From Saccharum officinarum (Eukaryota > Streptophyta > Magnoliopsida > Poales > Poaceae): DNA of 64,000 bases. The notes under the pieces were generated by a model that worked only from the letters and a program-made list of their open reading frames with translations, searched no databases and had not been told where the DNA came from. The stretch spans positions 12,835,356 to 12,899,355 of the forward strand of contig CM036223.1 in the NCBI GenBank assembly GCA_020631735.1, in the 5' to 3' direction. A program made the translations under genes and the position numbers. Of the stretch, positions 31,439-44,846 are shown one piece after another. Numbering within the stretch: position 1 is the first letter of the stretch; the number at the start of each line of letters is the position of its first letter.

Positions 31439-33856
31439 TCATTTGATGCGGAGCGCTTTGCTCGGCCTGCTGCTGCTCGCCGACGTCGATTTCCGCCGAC
31501 CACCCGAAGCCTTCGATTTCCCCTTGGGATCCTGTCGCTCTTTGTCGGGGTCGTCGGGAAAACCATCTTCCGGCAGGTCCGGTGCCACATGCCCAACGAT
31601 GGGTTGTGCTTCACAGAAGAAATGATAGTTAGACAACGGTAACTGAATAACACAGTTGGAGGTTTATCTTGATACTCTGCTACTATATGACAAGAACAGT
31701 ATGGAACAACAGCGCACAATATCCATATTATATATCTGTTACTTCCTGGCGAAAGCTATTAACCATCAAGTGACACTTCCAGCATAGTACTCAGAACAAG
31801 TGTCACTTTTTCGATACGGAAAAATACATCCTCCATATAAGAACAGATTGATCATAAATAACAAAGTTAAAAGCACCCAGTAACTTTGCAGAGGCAAGAT
31901 GAAAAAGGGTGATTTATGGAACAGTCAAGTTATCCATATTAATAGAAATGTGATTTCAATTGATCTGCAATCATGTTGTTCCCAACATCAACTTGTATAC
32001 CAGTACCCTCTCAGAAAAAATGGACACCAAGCTTTGACAAACGTGTAACTAACTAGTTCATAATGCGCTATTTGCAGGTCGATGAGATCAATGTTCAGGC
32101 AATTGGGATCAAAAACAGAAAAACAATTCAATTAGCAAATGTATGTGTCTGATTTTTGGTTATGAAACTGCATTCTGCAACGTCATATGAACTCAAAAAA
32201 AATTAGAAGGCATCCTTTCCAGCGAGATCTCCTAAAATTAGTTCACAAGTTTCATCTGACAGTAATGATGACTGTTCATGGACAAACTAAACCTCCTAAA
32301 TCATGGAATGCAGCAGTACATGTTGCAGAAACATTCGTCACCTAATGCTGTTGAGATTCGAAGCATGTAATTACATAACCCAGGTACTACTACTACTACC
32401 AGATAAACTTCTCTAGCAGGGATCATTTGCAAGAAACAAGTAAGCACAGTAGAATTTAGTTTAGTTCTTTACCTCTGCCTGGGCGCAGCAGGTTCCAAGT
32501 GAGGAGGTAGCGGCTGGAGCCCGTCTGCGGCTGCGGCGCGTCAGGCACGTTCACGAGCTCGTGCTGGTTGGCCTCGTAGTCCACCACTCTGCGCTCGGGG
32601 ACGTTCACGCCGAAGAGCCGGTGGCGCATGTCGAAGTAGACCACATCAGGGTTCGCCGGGCACACGCCCGCGAGCACGGGGATCTCCTGCAGCAGCCCGG
32701 TGAGAGCGTAGCTGTCATCGTTCCAGATCTCCTGGAACCTGACGCTGTAGTTTGCGATCCATCTCCATCCATCGTCACCCATTCGGAGAGACCACATGCA
32801 GACCGTGGCTGTTCCGCCGTTTGGGTTGGGGCCGGGGGGGATGATGATCTCCACGTACCGGAGCAAGTCGCCGCTCACCGCGAGGCAGCGCTTGGTGTGG
32901 ATGACATGTGTGGCGGCGCCCCTCCGGAGAACACGATCACGTGGGAGACGGTAGAAGGAGACTGGGGAAACTGCAAATTCTTCCGGTTCCGGTTCGTGTT
33001 CGAGGTCGCAGCTGAGGACGTCGCAGCTGAGGATCCCCCACGAAAGGTCGAACCACATGACCGTGCTGTGGACGGCGAGAGCACCGTGGGGTACCCACCT
33101 CCGGTAGGCATCCCAATCAACCAAGGGTGACTTCAATGGTGGTGTCGAGAACCAGTAGCTGCGGTCCGATCTGAAGATGGCGAGCTGTACCGAGGGATTG
33201 CGACCCGTGTCAACGATGAGCTCGGCGATCCTGAAGTTGTAGGTGCGTTGTCTGCGGGTGCCGGTGTAGCCGTCGCAGACGAGGCCAACGCTCTCGATAT
33301 TCCTCAGCCGAGGGACGGCGCGGGGGCGGTCGGGTACGCGCACTGCGGTCGCCGCGATCTCGCCACCGGCCCTGCGGAAGTAGCGCACCAGGACGAGGTG
33401 GTGGAGGTTGGCGCGCCATGCGAGGAGGGGACGCAAGTCCGTGCCGTAGTTGGGCGCCGTAGCGAAGTGGGCGAGGAGGCAGAAGGAGCCGGAAGCGACG
33501 ATGTAGGGGTACGTGTCGGTGCTCAGGTTGCCGGGGAGGGAACCGAGGCGCGTGGTGACGAAGGTGACCCGCGGCGGTGGCGCCACCGAGATGGTGAAGC
33601 CGGGTTCTCCTCCCATGTTGTTCGCCGGCACCTCGTCCACGCGCACGACGCCCTCCTCCAGCTCCGCCCGCGCGGCGGCGACCGCGGCCTGCGCGGCTTC
33701 CTCGGCTGCCCCTTCCGCGGCGTGCTCGACGTGCCCCTCCTCTGCGGCGTGCTCCTCGGCTGCCCCTTCCGCGGCGGCCTGCTCGACCGCCTGCGCCTGC
33801 GCCGCCGCTTGCACGACGCGGGTGACGCGGGCGAGGATCATCCAAGTCCTCGCCAT
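31439..33856 (-). CDS. DUF1618 protein, two exons
   Basis: Exon 1 is 33856-32473 and exon 2 is 31608-31439, with an 864-bp GT-AG intron in phase 1. Together they give 517 residues in frame. Residues 18-67 are an Ala/Glu-rich helical repeat (AAEEHAAEEGHVEHAAEG). The body has the MWFDLSWGILSCDVL motif (267-281) that marks DUF1618, then a second conserved part with VRFQEIWNDDS and DVVYFDMRHRLFGV. Exon 2 encodes a short acidic then basic tail (GKSKASGGRRKS), possibly a nuclear signal. DUF1618 is a grass-expanded family of unknown biochemical function. Without the intron the frame would end after nine more codons (KELN), so splicing changes the C-terminus. Function cannot be given. Confidence 0.88.
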
Positions 33857-34259
33857 GGCTTGCTTCGCTTTGCTTGCCGCAGCGAAAGAGCGGTTGGGAC
33901 TTGGGGTTGGCCGGTTCGGTTGGGTTGGGGGTGATTCCCTTCTGAATTGGTGGGGTGATTCTGAAATGCCAGCAGGCTCAGGTCAGGGCTATTCTTATAG
34001 AAATGGCTATCGATGCTCTTGGGCCTGTTTCCCGCGCATGGGCCCAATTCTCTGCCGCGCGCCCCCCATAGCGTTCCGTATTTCTGTTCCATGGGCCGGC
34101 TGTTCGGTTCAGCTCGCGCCCCTGATCGCTTTCTCGTGCTCACGAGTCACGAGTCACGCCGGACGCGCTCGTTTTCTCATGTCGAGCAAAAAGAAAATAT
34201 TACTGGCTAGTGTTTCGAGGAGTCAAACAGGCAACCTATTACGTCCGCAGCTACGTAGG
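33857..34259. other. Upstream region of the DUF1618 gene
   Basis: On the minus strand a weak ctataag lies near 33,995, about 140 bases before the ATG. The rest is moderately GC-rich with no other gene. A run of repeated cacgagtcacgagtcac occurs at 34,140. Confidence 0.35.
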
Positions 34260-34541
34260 AAAAACTAAAAATATCTAAATAATTTTGTTAAATAAATTGC
34301 ATTAAAAAATAAAATCTGATTTAATATTAGAAAAAAATCATATAAAATCTGTTTTAACTTATAGCTTCTAAGAACATCACTTTGGCTGTATCAACAAAGT
34401 TCGTGGGAAAAACTTGATTGTACAACAAGGTTTGACTAATAATAGATGAAACGAACATGTCTCCGGTTACAACGTAGACATAGACAGAGACTATGGATCT
34501 AGACATAATAGATATCCAGGTATAGTGACAAAAAAATATGG

Positions 34542-34615
<74 letters not shown>

Positions 34616-35010
34616 AATAATAAGCTTTTTCTACAAAGTGTGTTTAAAAGCTTTTTGAAACAAAACCCTTTCGGAAAAATGTTGATTGAAAATATCCATG
34701 TTATATTTGGTGGGGATTTCATGTCACAATTTTCAATGCTCTCATGTGTTAGAAAACAACGTACAAGTTTTATCATCAGGAAACTCATTTCATCTCATAA
34801 AACTTGTATGATAACTCTCCATTTACACTATTTTCATATTTTAGTTTATTTGAAGATTGGTGCAAGATCTCTTTATCCGGAGGGTTCCTTCGGGACTGAT
34901 GTGATGCCCTATTCACTTGAACTTTGTAGATGTATACTGTTTTAGCGAAATAATAATATTTTTCTCTCACAACAAATCAGCGTCAACATACCACACGGAG
35001 GCACGTGTAA
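34260..35010 (+). repeat. Dispersed repeat R, copy 1
   Basis: About 750 bp, matched in the same orientation at 46,770-47,633 with a similar order of blocks (ttttaacttatagcttct, caacaaagttcgt, aacaaggtttga, the AAT tract, acaaaaccctttcgg, ggcacgtg). Identity by eye is about 85-90 percent. A shorter related piece lies at 52,575-52,655. There is no TG...CA border, so it is not a simple LTR. Confidence 0.75.
34541..34624 (+). repeat. (AAT)n microsatellite in repeat R copy 1
   Basis: About 28 trinucleotide units with one interruption (tac). The poly-Asn and poly-Leu reading frames here are artefacts of the repeat. Confidence 0.95.
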
Positions 35011-35830
35011 GTGATAAGTGATAGAAGCAAAGGTTCCTTTAGTTCGGATAGTACTAGTTATTAAAATGTAACCTTAATGCACAACCGGGTCTAAGAAAAA
35101 TCTCCCTCAATTTCGTCAGTGGGGGCACATAGTACTATTCTAACTTTTTATGGCCAATAAAAAAATAATGAAGTAGACATAGGCATATAGGAAAATGATG
35201 AACCGTACCGTATGAGAGCATCAAAACGCTAGTAGAGCTTAAAGAGAAATGTTAATATTGAGTATATTTATCATTTTATTTTTTAAAAGTTGAAGCCTTT
35301 TTTCTCACGAGTTGGACAAGCCGGAAGTTTATAAGATTTGCATACATACTTAGCAAAGGAAATAAATAAAAAAGGTAGGATAAAGAGTGTAGCTTAGAAA
35401 AATATTTGAAAGATGTATTTGCATAATTAATTAAGAAAATAAAATAAATAAACAAATGTATGGTAAAAATGTTGTTTAGCGTGTCGTAAAATAATTTAAA
35501 AAATAGAAAATACTTTGAAATATTTATTCACATATTCTTTAAATATAAATAAATCAAGAAATTGGTAGAACAAAAGGTGTTGTGGTCGTTGAATACAGTA
35601 TTTATGAAAATATAAAATGGGTGAAATAAATGAAAAAACAATGAAGCACTTACTTAATCATTGAGAATAATAAAAAAAAGTGAAAATGCGTGTGAGAGGT
35701 ATTGCAAATAGTGCGAATAGGGATATGAAAGATATCGTCCAAGCACTTTGTTTCATAAAAGTTTATAACTCCTTGTGTCAGACCCGAATTATATGATCAT
35801 CAGACTGCATGTATGGTCTGCCAACAGACT
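35011..35830. other. AT-rich stretch before the Tekay-like element
   Basis: No gene is seen. It has high A content with several aaaataaa runs. A short inverted pair (cagactgcatgtatggtctg) sits at 35,802-35,821, just outside the LTR border. Confidence 0.35.
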
Positions 35831-38800
35831 TGTGGCAGAACCGCCTGAATTAACACACTTTCAGAGGCACTTGTCTTCCACTAGACACTAAGCACCATGA
35901 AAGTGAGCTAAACCAGACAGTTCCGTCGAGCACACCTAACGGGAGAACTCGAAACGTTCCACAATTTTACACCTGGGATCCAATAATGAGTACACGCTTA
36001 CAATACTTAATTCATTTCATATAACAAAGAGTCTAAGAAATTCTTTATTACAGTACCAAAGTTCAGAGTGCGATAAATTAAACAGCGGAAATAAATAACA
36101 TCTAGCGCAGCGGTATAAGGATCTGTTTGTGCCCACCAGAAGAATCCTCCACACAATAGCTAGCTTCTCAAGCAGCACCTGCAACAAGAGTAAATAAACC
36201 CTGAGTACACAATGTACTCGCAAGACTTACCCGACTGGGAATATATTTTCCGACTCTCAAGGAGTATGATAGGCTTTATGGCTTGTGGTTCTTGTTTGCG
36301 GAAATCAATACTAAGAGTGAGTCCTTATTTCATTAAGTTATTAGCAGCCATGTTAAATTCATTATCCAACCTGCTATGTAAGCACCTATTCTATCACCAA
36401 GCAAGGGTTAAGTAATCAGAATCATTTTTCCATCTTACATATGCCAGTTCTTAATACGGTGCCAGATCGTAGTCAAGCTGTACCGTCACGTACAAACGGC
36501 GATTCGCAAATCAATGTGCCCAGCTAGGTACCCCGAAAAACACACGCCTCGCTCGCACCCCAGGCACGAGCGAGACCAACCTGTTCCACTCCTGTCGTGG
36601 GTTCCAGGTCCCCGTCCAAACTTGGACTCCAAGCTCCCACACTTGAGGCCCGGCCTCAAAGTGGTGCTTAGACCTCCACCTATCCCCGCCTCCAGTCAGT
36701 CGGTCCGGAAAGAGCCGGAGCCCATGACAAGAGAGTAACAAGCCTTCCCGCTCCCATAAGCAAGTATGTGCCCGGGATAATAAATCTGTGACTTGACCAG
36801 GGTCCATGCAACGGACGGTCCTTAATCGACACGAACAGGGAAATAGTGCAACCAAGTTATGCCCCGTGGCCGTGGGACACAACCTGTTACACCCACCAAT
36901 ACCCATACCATATCCCTGCCCGGTCACCCTTTCCTTTTCCATCATTTCCTCATGAATGTAATAATAGTAATAACCGCCTATCGTGAGTGCCGACAGGTTA
37001 CTCACGCTACCGATAAGCCTAAGCAAAGCAGCTACACGATCCTGTACTAGTAAGACTCAGGGATAGATATAGATATATGCATGTGGGTATCATAAAATTC
37101 CTACAACATAAATGCACAACACTTATATATATAATGATTTGTAAAATAAGGGTTATGCACCGGGGCTTGCCTTGGGCAAGCGGGGTGTTAGTGAAGTCAG
37201 TCAGTGATGGCTCCGGGATCTCCTCTGGTACGAGAATCTCCTCCTCGTACTCCTCGACGATCTCCTCGTACTCCTGATCTCCCGCAGTGACGAACTCCAC
37301 CAACACGTTCTCTACATGCATGCGATGATGATAATGTAACAGTTTAGTATTTAGGCAACAACAACTCTTAAAATTAGAACACATAAACTATACTAACAAG
37401 CTAGCTGTAATGGCCAAGCTATTAACTATCTATCACCCTCGTCAAAATAAGATCAAGCTTACCACCAAGCGTTTTATTTATAAATCACTACTATGCTCCC
37501 CTTCATTTTAATTGTTAATATTTGTATAGCTACATACCTAACAGTCTTGTTTAGGGCTATAAAAATTGCATAAAGTACCTAATGGTTCCAAGAACCTACT
37601 ATAAAATTCACAAGGTCACCACTATCATGGTTTTTCCACAAAAATTCCTACAAATATTACCTTTGCAATATTAAGCAATCTCAATTTAACTTGATAGTTC
37701 CTAAAGCCAACACATATAAGCGCAACTAAATATACCAACAGATAGAGCCTAATTCTAGGAGTCTAACAAAATTTATTTCATGATTTTTGGACACCTACAT
37801 GATTTATTATAACATACCAAAGATCATGTCAAAACCAAATTAGAAAAACATTTCTTAAACCGCTAGAAGAGGGAAAACGAAATTCCCGACGTGGCCCACC
37901 AGCGCGACTCACCCGACCCAGAGCGAGCTCGGCCTTCCCACGCGCGCGCGACAGGCGGCCCACCACACGGCCCATGCGGGAAAGCCCGCAGGCGCGCTGG
38001 CACTCTTGCAAAAGAGTCCTCGTACTTCAGCAAAAACTCGCGACTCCTATACGCCCTATTCCCGCAGTCAGCCACTATGCACAAAAGCCCTCGTACAAAC
38101 TCGCCTTCACAACCGGTCGGTCCCCGATGCCCCGAGCTCGCCGGAGCAGCACCGCCCGGCATTGCCCAGCCACGCCGGCCACCTCGGGTTCCCACCGGCC
38201 TAGACAACGAGTCGACCAGCATCTACGGCCTAAGCGCCTACCCTAGGCGGCGACACAGGAGCAGCGGAGCTCATAGAACCGGTGACCACGATGAGCGGCC
38301 ACGCACGGTGGTGGCGCGGCCGTTCCGGCCACCCAAGTCCACCACGAAGCCAACTGGCAAGTGCTAGAGCATCTAAGGCATACCTAGGACCTGGCCGCAA
38401 CACTCGTTGAAGCTGGAGAGCGACGGAGGAGGCTGGCCACGTGCGACCCGAGAGTTGTGGCGATGCACCGTGGCGGCACAAACGCGTCAGCAGCGCCCAT
38501 GTGGCGGTAGCGATTCGGTAAAGGTGCGCGGGGTGGAGGTAAAGTGGAGGCGATGCTTGCAGTGCAGCTGATTGAACGCGATCGGGATGGGAATGGTTGG
38601 TTGCTCTCGATCCTTGCCACTGCGGCTTTATCGGGCCGGCGGCGAGCAACGCCAAAATTGGTGCTCAGCCGGACACCAGTCAAGGCGGTGCGGGGTCGGA
38701 TGGCTAGGCGACCTGCAGGCGGAGCCCTAGATGGGTCGACGCGGATGATGGAGCCTCCTCCACGCCAAATTGATGGCACGGATCTGATGGTCAAGGTGGC

Positions 38801-39701
38801 AGAGGAAAAAGGGAGCGTGACTCTGCTAGTCCTTGCCCCAGGCAAGACGCAGTTGACGGTCTTGGTCGCGTGCTCGACGGGCGCCAAGGTACATGGAACA
38901 GCGGCAGCGACGCAGGGCGCAGACGCGGTGGCAGCGGCAGTGGCTGCGTCGTGGCGTGCGGTAGGGACAGCGCGCACGGTAGGCAGCGCGTGGGCAGGTG
39001 ACCGCGGCGCTCAGCTGCACGAGTAGTAGGAGCGGCCCCACATGACCTGTCTAGAGGTGGTCAGGCAACGTGGGCGCGGTCGGCTCGGTGTGGCAGCGCG
39101 CGCGCAGAGCGACCGACGCGGTGACCACGTACACTGGCCTGCCAGCCCAAGTCACAAGTCATGCACGAAATTTAAAGCATAGACCACGACCAAACCGTCC
39201 CTTCTAACCCTAAACCGACTTCACTACAGTCAAGGTGGTACATGAGGCTACCAAGCTGAGCCATAACCCTACACCAGTCATTAACCCAAAACCTCCAAAT
39301 AAATAGCTAAACATGACCATGTCTGGCTGTCAACCGACTTGGAAACAATCTAAGTCCTTAAACTGAATTTGCTCCCAGTTGCGTTTCTAGGCTATCAGAA
39401 ATAGTAGCTCGTGATATCAATTCGCGGAATCAAACCTTTCATGGTCATCTACAAAGTTCGTACTACAAACTTTATTAAGGCACCAATAGTATGTTCTATA
39501 GCATTTTCGTTTAGTAAAAATTGGTTTACACCTCTACTTGATATAAAACGCAATATCGTATGCCTTCATTTTAACATTTCATTGAGTGCTTTAAGTTGCG
39601 AGACCTTATTTACACCAGTGATTACATGCAATAATACTTAAACATGATGCTCATGAAATGTTTAGTGGCTTGATTGATGCGGTAACACCGAGGGTGTTAC
39701 A
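35831..39701 (-). repeat. 3' LTR of the Tekay-like element, 3,871 bp
   Basis: Reads TGTAACACCCTCGG at 39701 to a CTGCCACA end at 35831. It includes a GC-rich segment (37,860-39,150) whose ORFs are compositional. The part 35831-36812 aligns to the truncated 5' LTR at 44847-45825 with only scattered differences. Confidence 0.9.
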
Positions 39702-39716
39702 TTCTACCCCCCTAAA
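39702..39716 (-). promoter_or_regulatory. Polypurine tract of the Tekay-like element
   Basis: On the minus strand the sequence is taggggggtagaa directly before the 3' LTR start TGTAAC. This is the expected plus-strand primer site. Confidence 0.75.
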
Positions 39717-39789
39717 AGAAAATCTCAACCCGAGATTTCATGTGCCTAGTGTGAGAAAAGAGGTAGAATTAAATTTCAAACTAAATTAA

Positions 39790-42700
39790 TTACATTGAGG
39801 AGCCAGGAATGAGATGAGGATAATGCTTCAAAATATAACGCTCAAGCTCCCAAGTTGTCTCATCCTCCGAGTGATTCTGTCATTGGACTTTGTAAAATTT
39901 CACCACATTGTTTCTTGTCACCCTTTCTTTTTCATCCAAAATTTTGACTAGATGCTCAACATAAGAAAGATTAGGTCAGAGAGGGAGTCCTTCAATCTCC
40001 GCTGCCTCATCTGGAACTCGCAAACACTTTTTCAACTAAGACACATGAAAAACATCGTGGACGGCTAACAATATATCAGGGAGCCGATTGCGATAAGCCA
40101 CAGGACCACACCGGGTCAAAATCTTGTAAGGTCCAACATAGCGAGGAGCTAATTTTTCACGGACACCAAACCGATGCACACCTTTCATGGGAGACACTTT
40201 AATATACACATAATCACCAACTTCAAATTGCAAGGGCCTTCTTCTCTTATCCGCATAGGTTTTCTGACGGTTCTGAGCCGCCTTCAAATGACTCCGAATA
40301 ATTCTGACTTTCTCTCTTGCTTCAAGGATAAAGTTAGGCCCGAAGTGACCACGGTCTCCTACTTCAACCCAATTAAGCGGTGTCCTACACTTCTTGCCAT
40401 ACAAGGCCTCAAAAGGTGCCATCCGAATACTTTCTTGATAGCTATTGTTGTAAGAAAACTCAGCCAATCTCAAGCATTCATCCCACTTCTCTGGGAAAGA
40501 AATGACACAAGCTCTCAACATATCTTCCAACACTTGATTGACCCTTTCTGTCTGGCCATCGGTCTGCGGATGATAAGCTAAACTTCTGAGAAGACTAGTT
40601 CCAAGGCATTTCTGGAGTTGAGTCCAAAAGCGGGACATAAAGACTGATCCACGATCAGAAACAATAGTAAGAGGGACTCCATGGAGAGTTACAATGCAGT
40701 CAAAATACAACTTAGCATATTGCATGGCTGTGTATCTTTCATCCATAGGAAGAAAATGGGCAGACTTTGTAAGACGATCCACAATGACCCAAATAGAATC
40801 ATGCCCTTTTACTGTGCGAGGCAATCCTGTAATAAAATCCATAGAAATATTCTCCCATTTCCAAACTGGGATTGGCAAAGGCTGTAGAAAACCAGGCGTA
40901 CGCATATGGTATGCCTTCACCCTTCCACAAATATCACATTATGCAATATACTTAGTGATATCCGGCTTCATATTTGACCACCAATACAAGTGGCGCAAAT
41001 CATGGTACATCTTGTTACTTCCCGAATGAATGGACAGCCTGGAACTATGAGCTTCCTCTAAAATCTTTCTTCTAAGATCATCACTTTTGGGAACCACCAA
41101 CTGGTTCTTGTACCTCACCACACCTTGTTCATCAATGCTAAAATGAGGACCACGTCCTTCAGCCATTAGCTTTTTGATATGAGGAATATCCAAAGCATCC
41201 TGCCTTTGCTCAATAATAATTTGCTCCAATAAATCTGAGACGAGAGCAATGTGAGCTAAAATTGCAGAGTGAGAGAGAGGCAAGGACTCCTCATCCTCCT
41301 GGTGTGACTTCCGACTCAACGCATCAGCCACCACATTGGCTTTTTCAGGATGATAATGGACCTCCAGATTATAATCCTTGATTAACTCAAGCCATCTCCT
41401 TTGCCTCATATTTAACTTGGGTTGAGTGAAAATATACTTGAGGCTCTTGTGATCGGTAAAAATATGCACCTTGCTTCCCAACAGATAATGTTTCCATATC
41501 TTTAGAGCATGCACAACTACAGCAAGCTCTAAATCATGGGTGGGATAATTCACTTCATGCTTTTTCAGTTGACAGGAAGCATAAGCTATCACCCGTCCCT
41601 CTTGTATAAGCACACACCCAAGTCCTATCTTGGATGCATCACAATACACATCAAATGACCTATCAATATCTAGTTGGGCAAGAATAGGAGTAGAGGTAAG
41701 AAATTTCTTCAAAGCTTGGAAAGCTTCCTCACAGGCTGGACTCCACACAAACTTGGAGTCTTTCTGAAGCAACTTGGTCATAGGCTAAGCTATCTTGGAG
41801 AAATCAGGAATGAAGCGCTGATAGTACCCGGCAAGACCAAGAAACTGACGGATCTGATGCACTGATTCAGGAGATTTCTAATTAAGCACATTCTGCACCT
41901 TGCTATGATCTACAAATACACCTTCTAGGGTCAGAACATGTCCCAAAAACTGCACTCTATCCAACCAAAACTCACATTTGCTGAACTTGGCATACAGCTT
42001 GTGCTCACGTAGTCAGTTCAGTACTGTGCGAAGGTGTTGTGCATGATCTTCTTCATTCTTGGAATATATCAAAATATCATCAATAAACACCACTACAAAC
42101 TTGTCTAACTCCGGCATAAAGACCGAGTTCATGAAATACATGAAAAATGCAGGAGCATTGGTGAGACCAAAAGACATGACTAGGTACTCATAAAGCCCAT
42201 ACCTAGTAGAGAAAGTTATCTTTGGTATATCTTATGGTCGGATTTTTATTTGGTGATACCTAGAACGAAGATCAATTTTGGAAAACACTCTAGCACCATC
42301 CAACTGATCAAACAAAGCATTAATGCGAGGCAAAGGGTACTTATTCTTGATGGTTACCGCATTGAGAGGGCGATAATCCACACACATCCGCAAAGTGTCA
42401 TCCTTCTTCACGAAAATGGCTGGACAACCCCATGGAGAAGAACTAGGACGGATAAACCCCTTTTGCAGCAATTCCTCTAATTGCTTCTTCATTTCTGCTA
42501 ATTCTGGTGGAGCCATGCGGTAAGGACGTCGTGAAATAGGAGTAGTGCCACTCTCTAACTCTATGATAAACTCCACATCTCTATCTGGTGGTAACCCAGG
42601 TAGATCTTCAGGGAAGACATTAGGAAACTCACAGACCACAGGAATAGAGGCAAGATCAGGAGAAGCTTCAACATTAGCAGTGACTGGTGAAGCAGGAACT

Positions 42701-44385
42701 GGAGGTATAAGGAGAGACATTCTATCCTCAGAAGAAGGAAGTCGTAACTCAACAACTCTCCTCTTAAGGTCCAAGACTACCCCATAAACCTTCAACCAAT
42801 TCATGCCCAGGATTGCATCAATGCCCTGTCTAGGTAGCAACATGAACTGGAGACGGTAAGTGTGAGTGGCTAGCACTAAGCTGACAGTGTCCGTCCGGGT
42901 ATTAATGCACATCTGCGCACCCGAAGTGCTAATTTTATAGGCAAAAGGAATAGCCATAAGAAATATATTGTGCTTTTCTGCAAACCCCATGCTCATGAAT
43001 GAATGCGATGCTCTAGAATCAAACAACACAAATGCTGGGTGAGAATCAATTGTGAACATACCAGCCATCACAGGCTCATTCTGCAGGATCTCCTCAGCCT
43101 CGGTGTAGTTAACCTGTCCCGAGCGACTCACTGGCACCTTCTTCTTAAAAATCATCCTCTTGATCAAGCGAGAGTTGGCAGACAGCTGGGAAGGCAGAGC
43201 AGCCCGATTCTCGGAACACTCCCGAGCAAAGTGGCCCTCCTTGCCACACTTGAAACAAGCAGTAGACCTGACCATATGCTCGTGACGAGGCGGAAACTGT
43301 GGTCCCTGGGGCTGTTGCATCTGCTGAGTAGGTGCACGGTACTGAGTCGACGGTGTCTGCCGAGTCTGCTGAGGCTACCGAGACGGGTGTCCACCTGGGG
43401 AATGGTAAGACATCCTCTTGACAACCTGCATCTTCTGCGCCTGTGAGTGACTAGAAGACCTAGAAATCCCCCACTTGCGCTTCCACTCAGCCTGAGTGTC
43501 ATGCTGCAGTCCCTCCATAGCAATGGCAGCATTCATCAGAGTATCAAAGGTCTGATAGTTCCCAGTATAAAGCTCCTTCTGCAAAATACAAGAGAGGCCG
43601 CGGTAGAAATGATCCCTCTTCTTCTCATCCGTGTCAACATGAGTCCCAGCATACTGTGCCAGATGGTTGAATTTATTGGCATACTCCATCATAGACATAC
43701 TCCCCTGCTTTAGGTCCAAGAACTCCGAGAGCTTCCTGTTCAGAACACCCACAGGAATGTAGTACTCTCGGAAGGCAGTGGTGAACTCCTGCTAAGTCAT
43801 AGGATGACCCACCGGCTGCATGGCATTGAAAGTATCCCACCATGCGCTAGTAGATCCCAAAAGCTGTTGTGCGGCAAAGCGCACCTTCTGCTCATCAGTC
43901 ACCGTGAGCAGCAGAAATTTCTGCTCTAGCACACGAAGTCAATGCTCCACGTCCAGAGGCTCTGTAGTTGGCGCGAACGTGGGCAGGTTGGTCTTCAAGA
44001 AGTCCTGATAAGAATAGGGCCTCTCAAGACCACGGGCACCACCCCCGTTCCCACCGTTGCCACCGTGGCCTCCACGGACGAAGCCACCAAGAGCCTGTGC
44101 CATCATCTCCAAGGCACGGGCTGTCTCCTGACGTGAAGCCAACATCTCCGCCATCATCTCCGCAGGAGTCATCGGAGGTGGTGGTGGTGGTGGTGGCAGG
44201 GAAGGAGGACCTAAGAGTGGGGCCTCACGGCTCTCCCCGTTGGCATTGTTGTTGCCATTGTGGCGACCACTTTCACCATAACCTTCACCAAGGCCACAGG
44301 ACACTCCGGCACTGGTGCTCCCACGATCGGACCCAGTGCCCAGGCGACGGGACCTCAGATCCATCTGTGACCAGATAGGAGCCAA
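39790..44385 (-). pseudogene. Tekay-like gag-pol polyprotein with in-frame stops
   Basis: One frame runs from 44385 to 39790 (about 1,530 codons) without any shift but with about eleven stop codons. They lie at 43939, about 43796, about 43376, 42232, about 42013, about 41879, 41782, 40939, 40036 and two in the last 80 codons. Domains in order: Pro-rich N-terminus; gag around the WWDTF motif (about 43,830); zinc knuckle [14 protein letters not shown] (near 43,255); protease, whose catalytic motif reads FDSRAS with Arg where Gly is expected; RT with [11 protein letters not shown] and FIDDILIYS; RNase H with FDVYCDASKIG and FTDHKSLKYI; integrase with a His-Cys zinc region and the D-D-E triad; and a chromodomain-like tail. 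The element is dead as read. Confidence 0.9.
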
Positions 44386-44832
44386 CCATTAGAGAACCTC
44401 TAGATTAGGAACAAGCCATTTAGAGAAATGATAAGGCTTTTTTTAAGGATTGAAGCATTTCTTTTTATTTACTACCCTATCATCTTAACTATCCAAAGTT
44501 ATACGTGAAGGGGTTTTTAGCCTAGCAGATTTTCTTCTTATGATGCATGCATCGGCCTATTCGTTCACTCAAGCCGGAATATAGCGGCACTCATTTGAAA
44601 TTTGGCACATCGCACACTCCTTTCCGAACACTAGCGCTTTCTTACGCAGTGTAAGTTAGTGTACCTGCAGAAAATGGTTAGATAACACCAGTGCCACTAT
44701 CCTAGATAGACCATATTGTTAGGGATTATACTTATTTACGTGATTTTACCACATCCTATTTTTCGCAAAGCTTTTGTTGGTCAAATTTTTAAGTTTTTGA
44801 AAAGAGTGATTAAGCTCGTAAACTCATTATTA
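44386..44832. other. Untranslated leader of the Tekay-like element
   Basis: The stretch is between gag and the primer binding site. No ORF of interest is seen. Confidence 0.6.
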
Positions 44833-44844
44833 GCTCTGGTACCA
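44833..44844 (-). promoter_or_regulatory. Primer binding site (initiator tRNA-Met type)
   Basis: On the minus strand the sequence is TGGTACCAGAGC, one change from the usual TGGTATCAGAGC complement of tRNA-iMet, two bases after the LTR end. Confidence 0.85.
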
Positions 44845-44846
44845 AC

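Noticed and set aside
32561..33934. Plus-strand frames of 189 and 228 residues opposite the DUF1618 gene
   Set aside because: They are antisense to a coding exon with a family motif and show no domain of their own.
34538..34788. Poly-Asn and poly-Leu proteins
   Set aside because: They are translations of the (AAT)n microsatellite in repeat R. The same applies at 46944-47336.
37860..39041. GC-rich reading frames of up to 197 residues
   Set aside because: They lie inside the Tekay-like 3' LTR, overlap each other on both strands, and show no domain.
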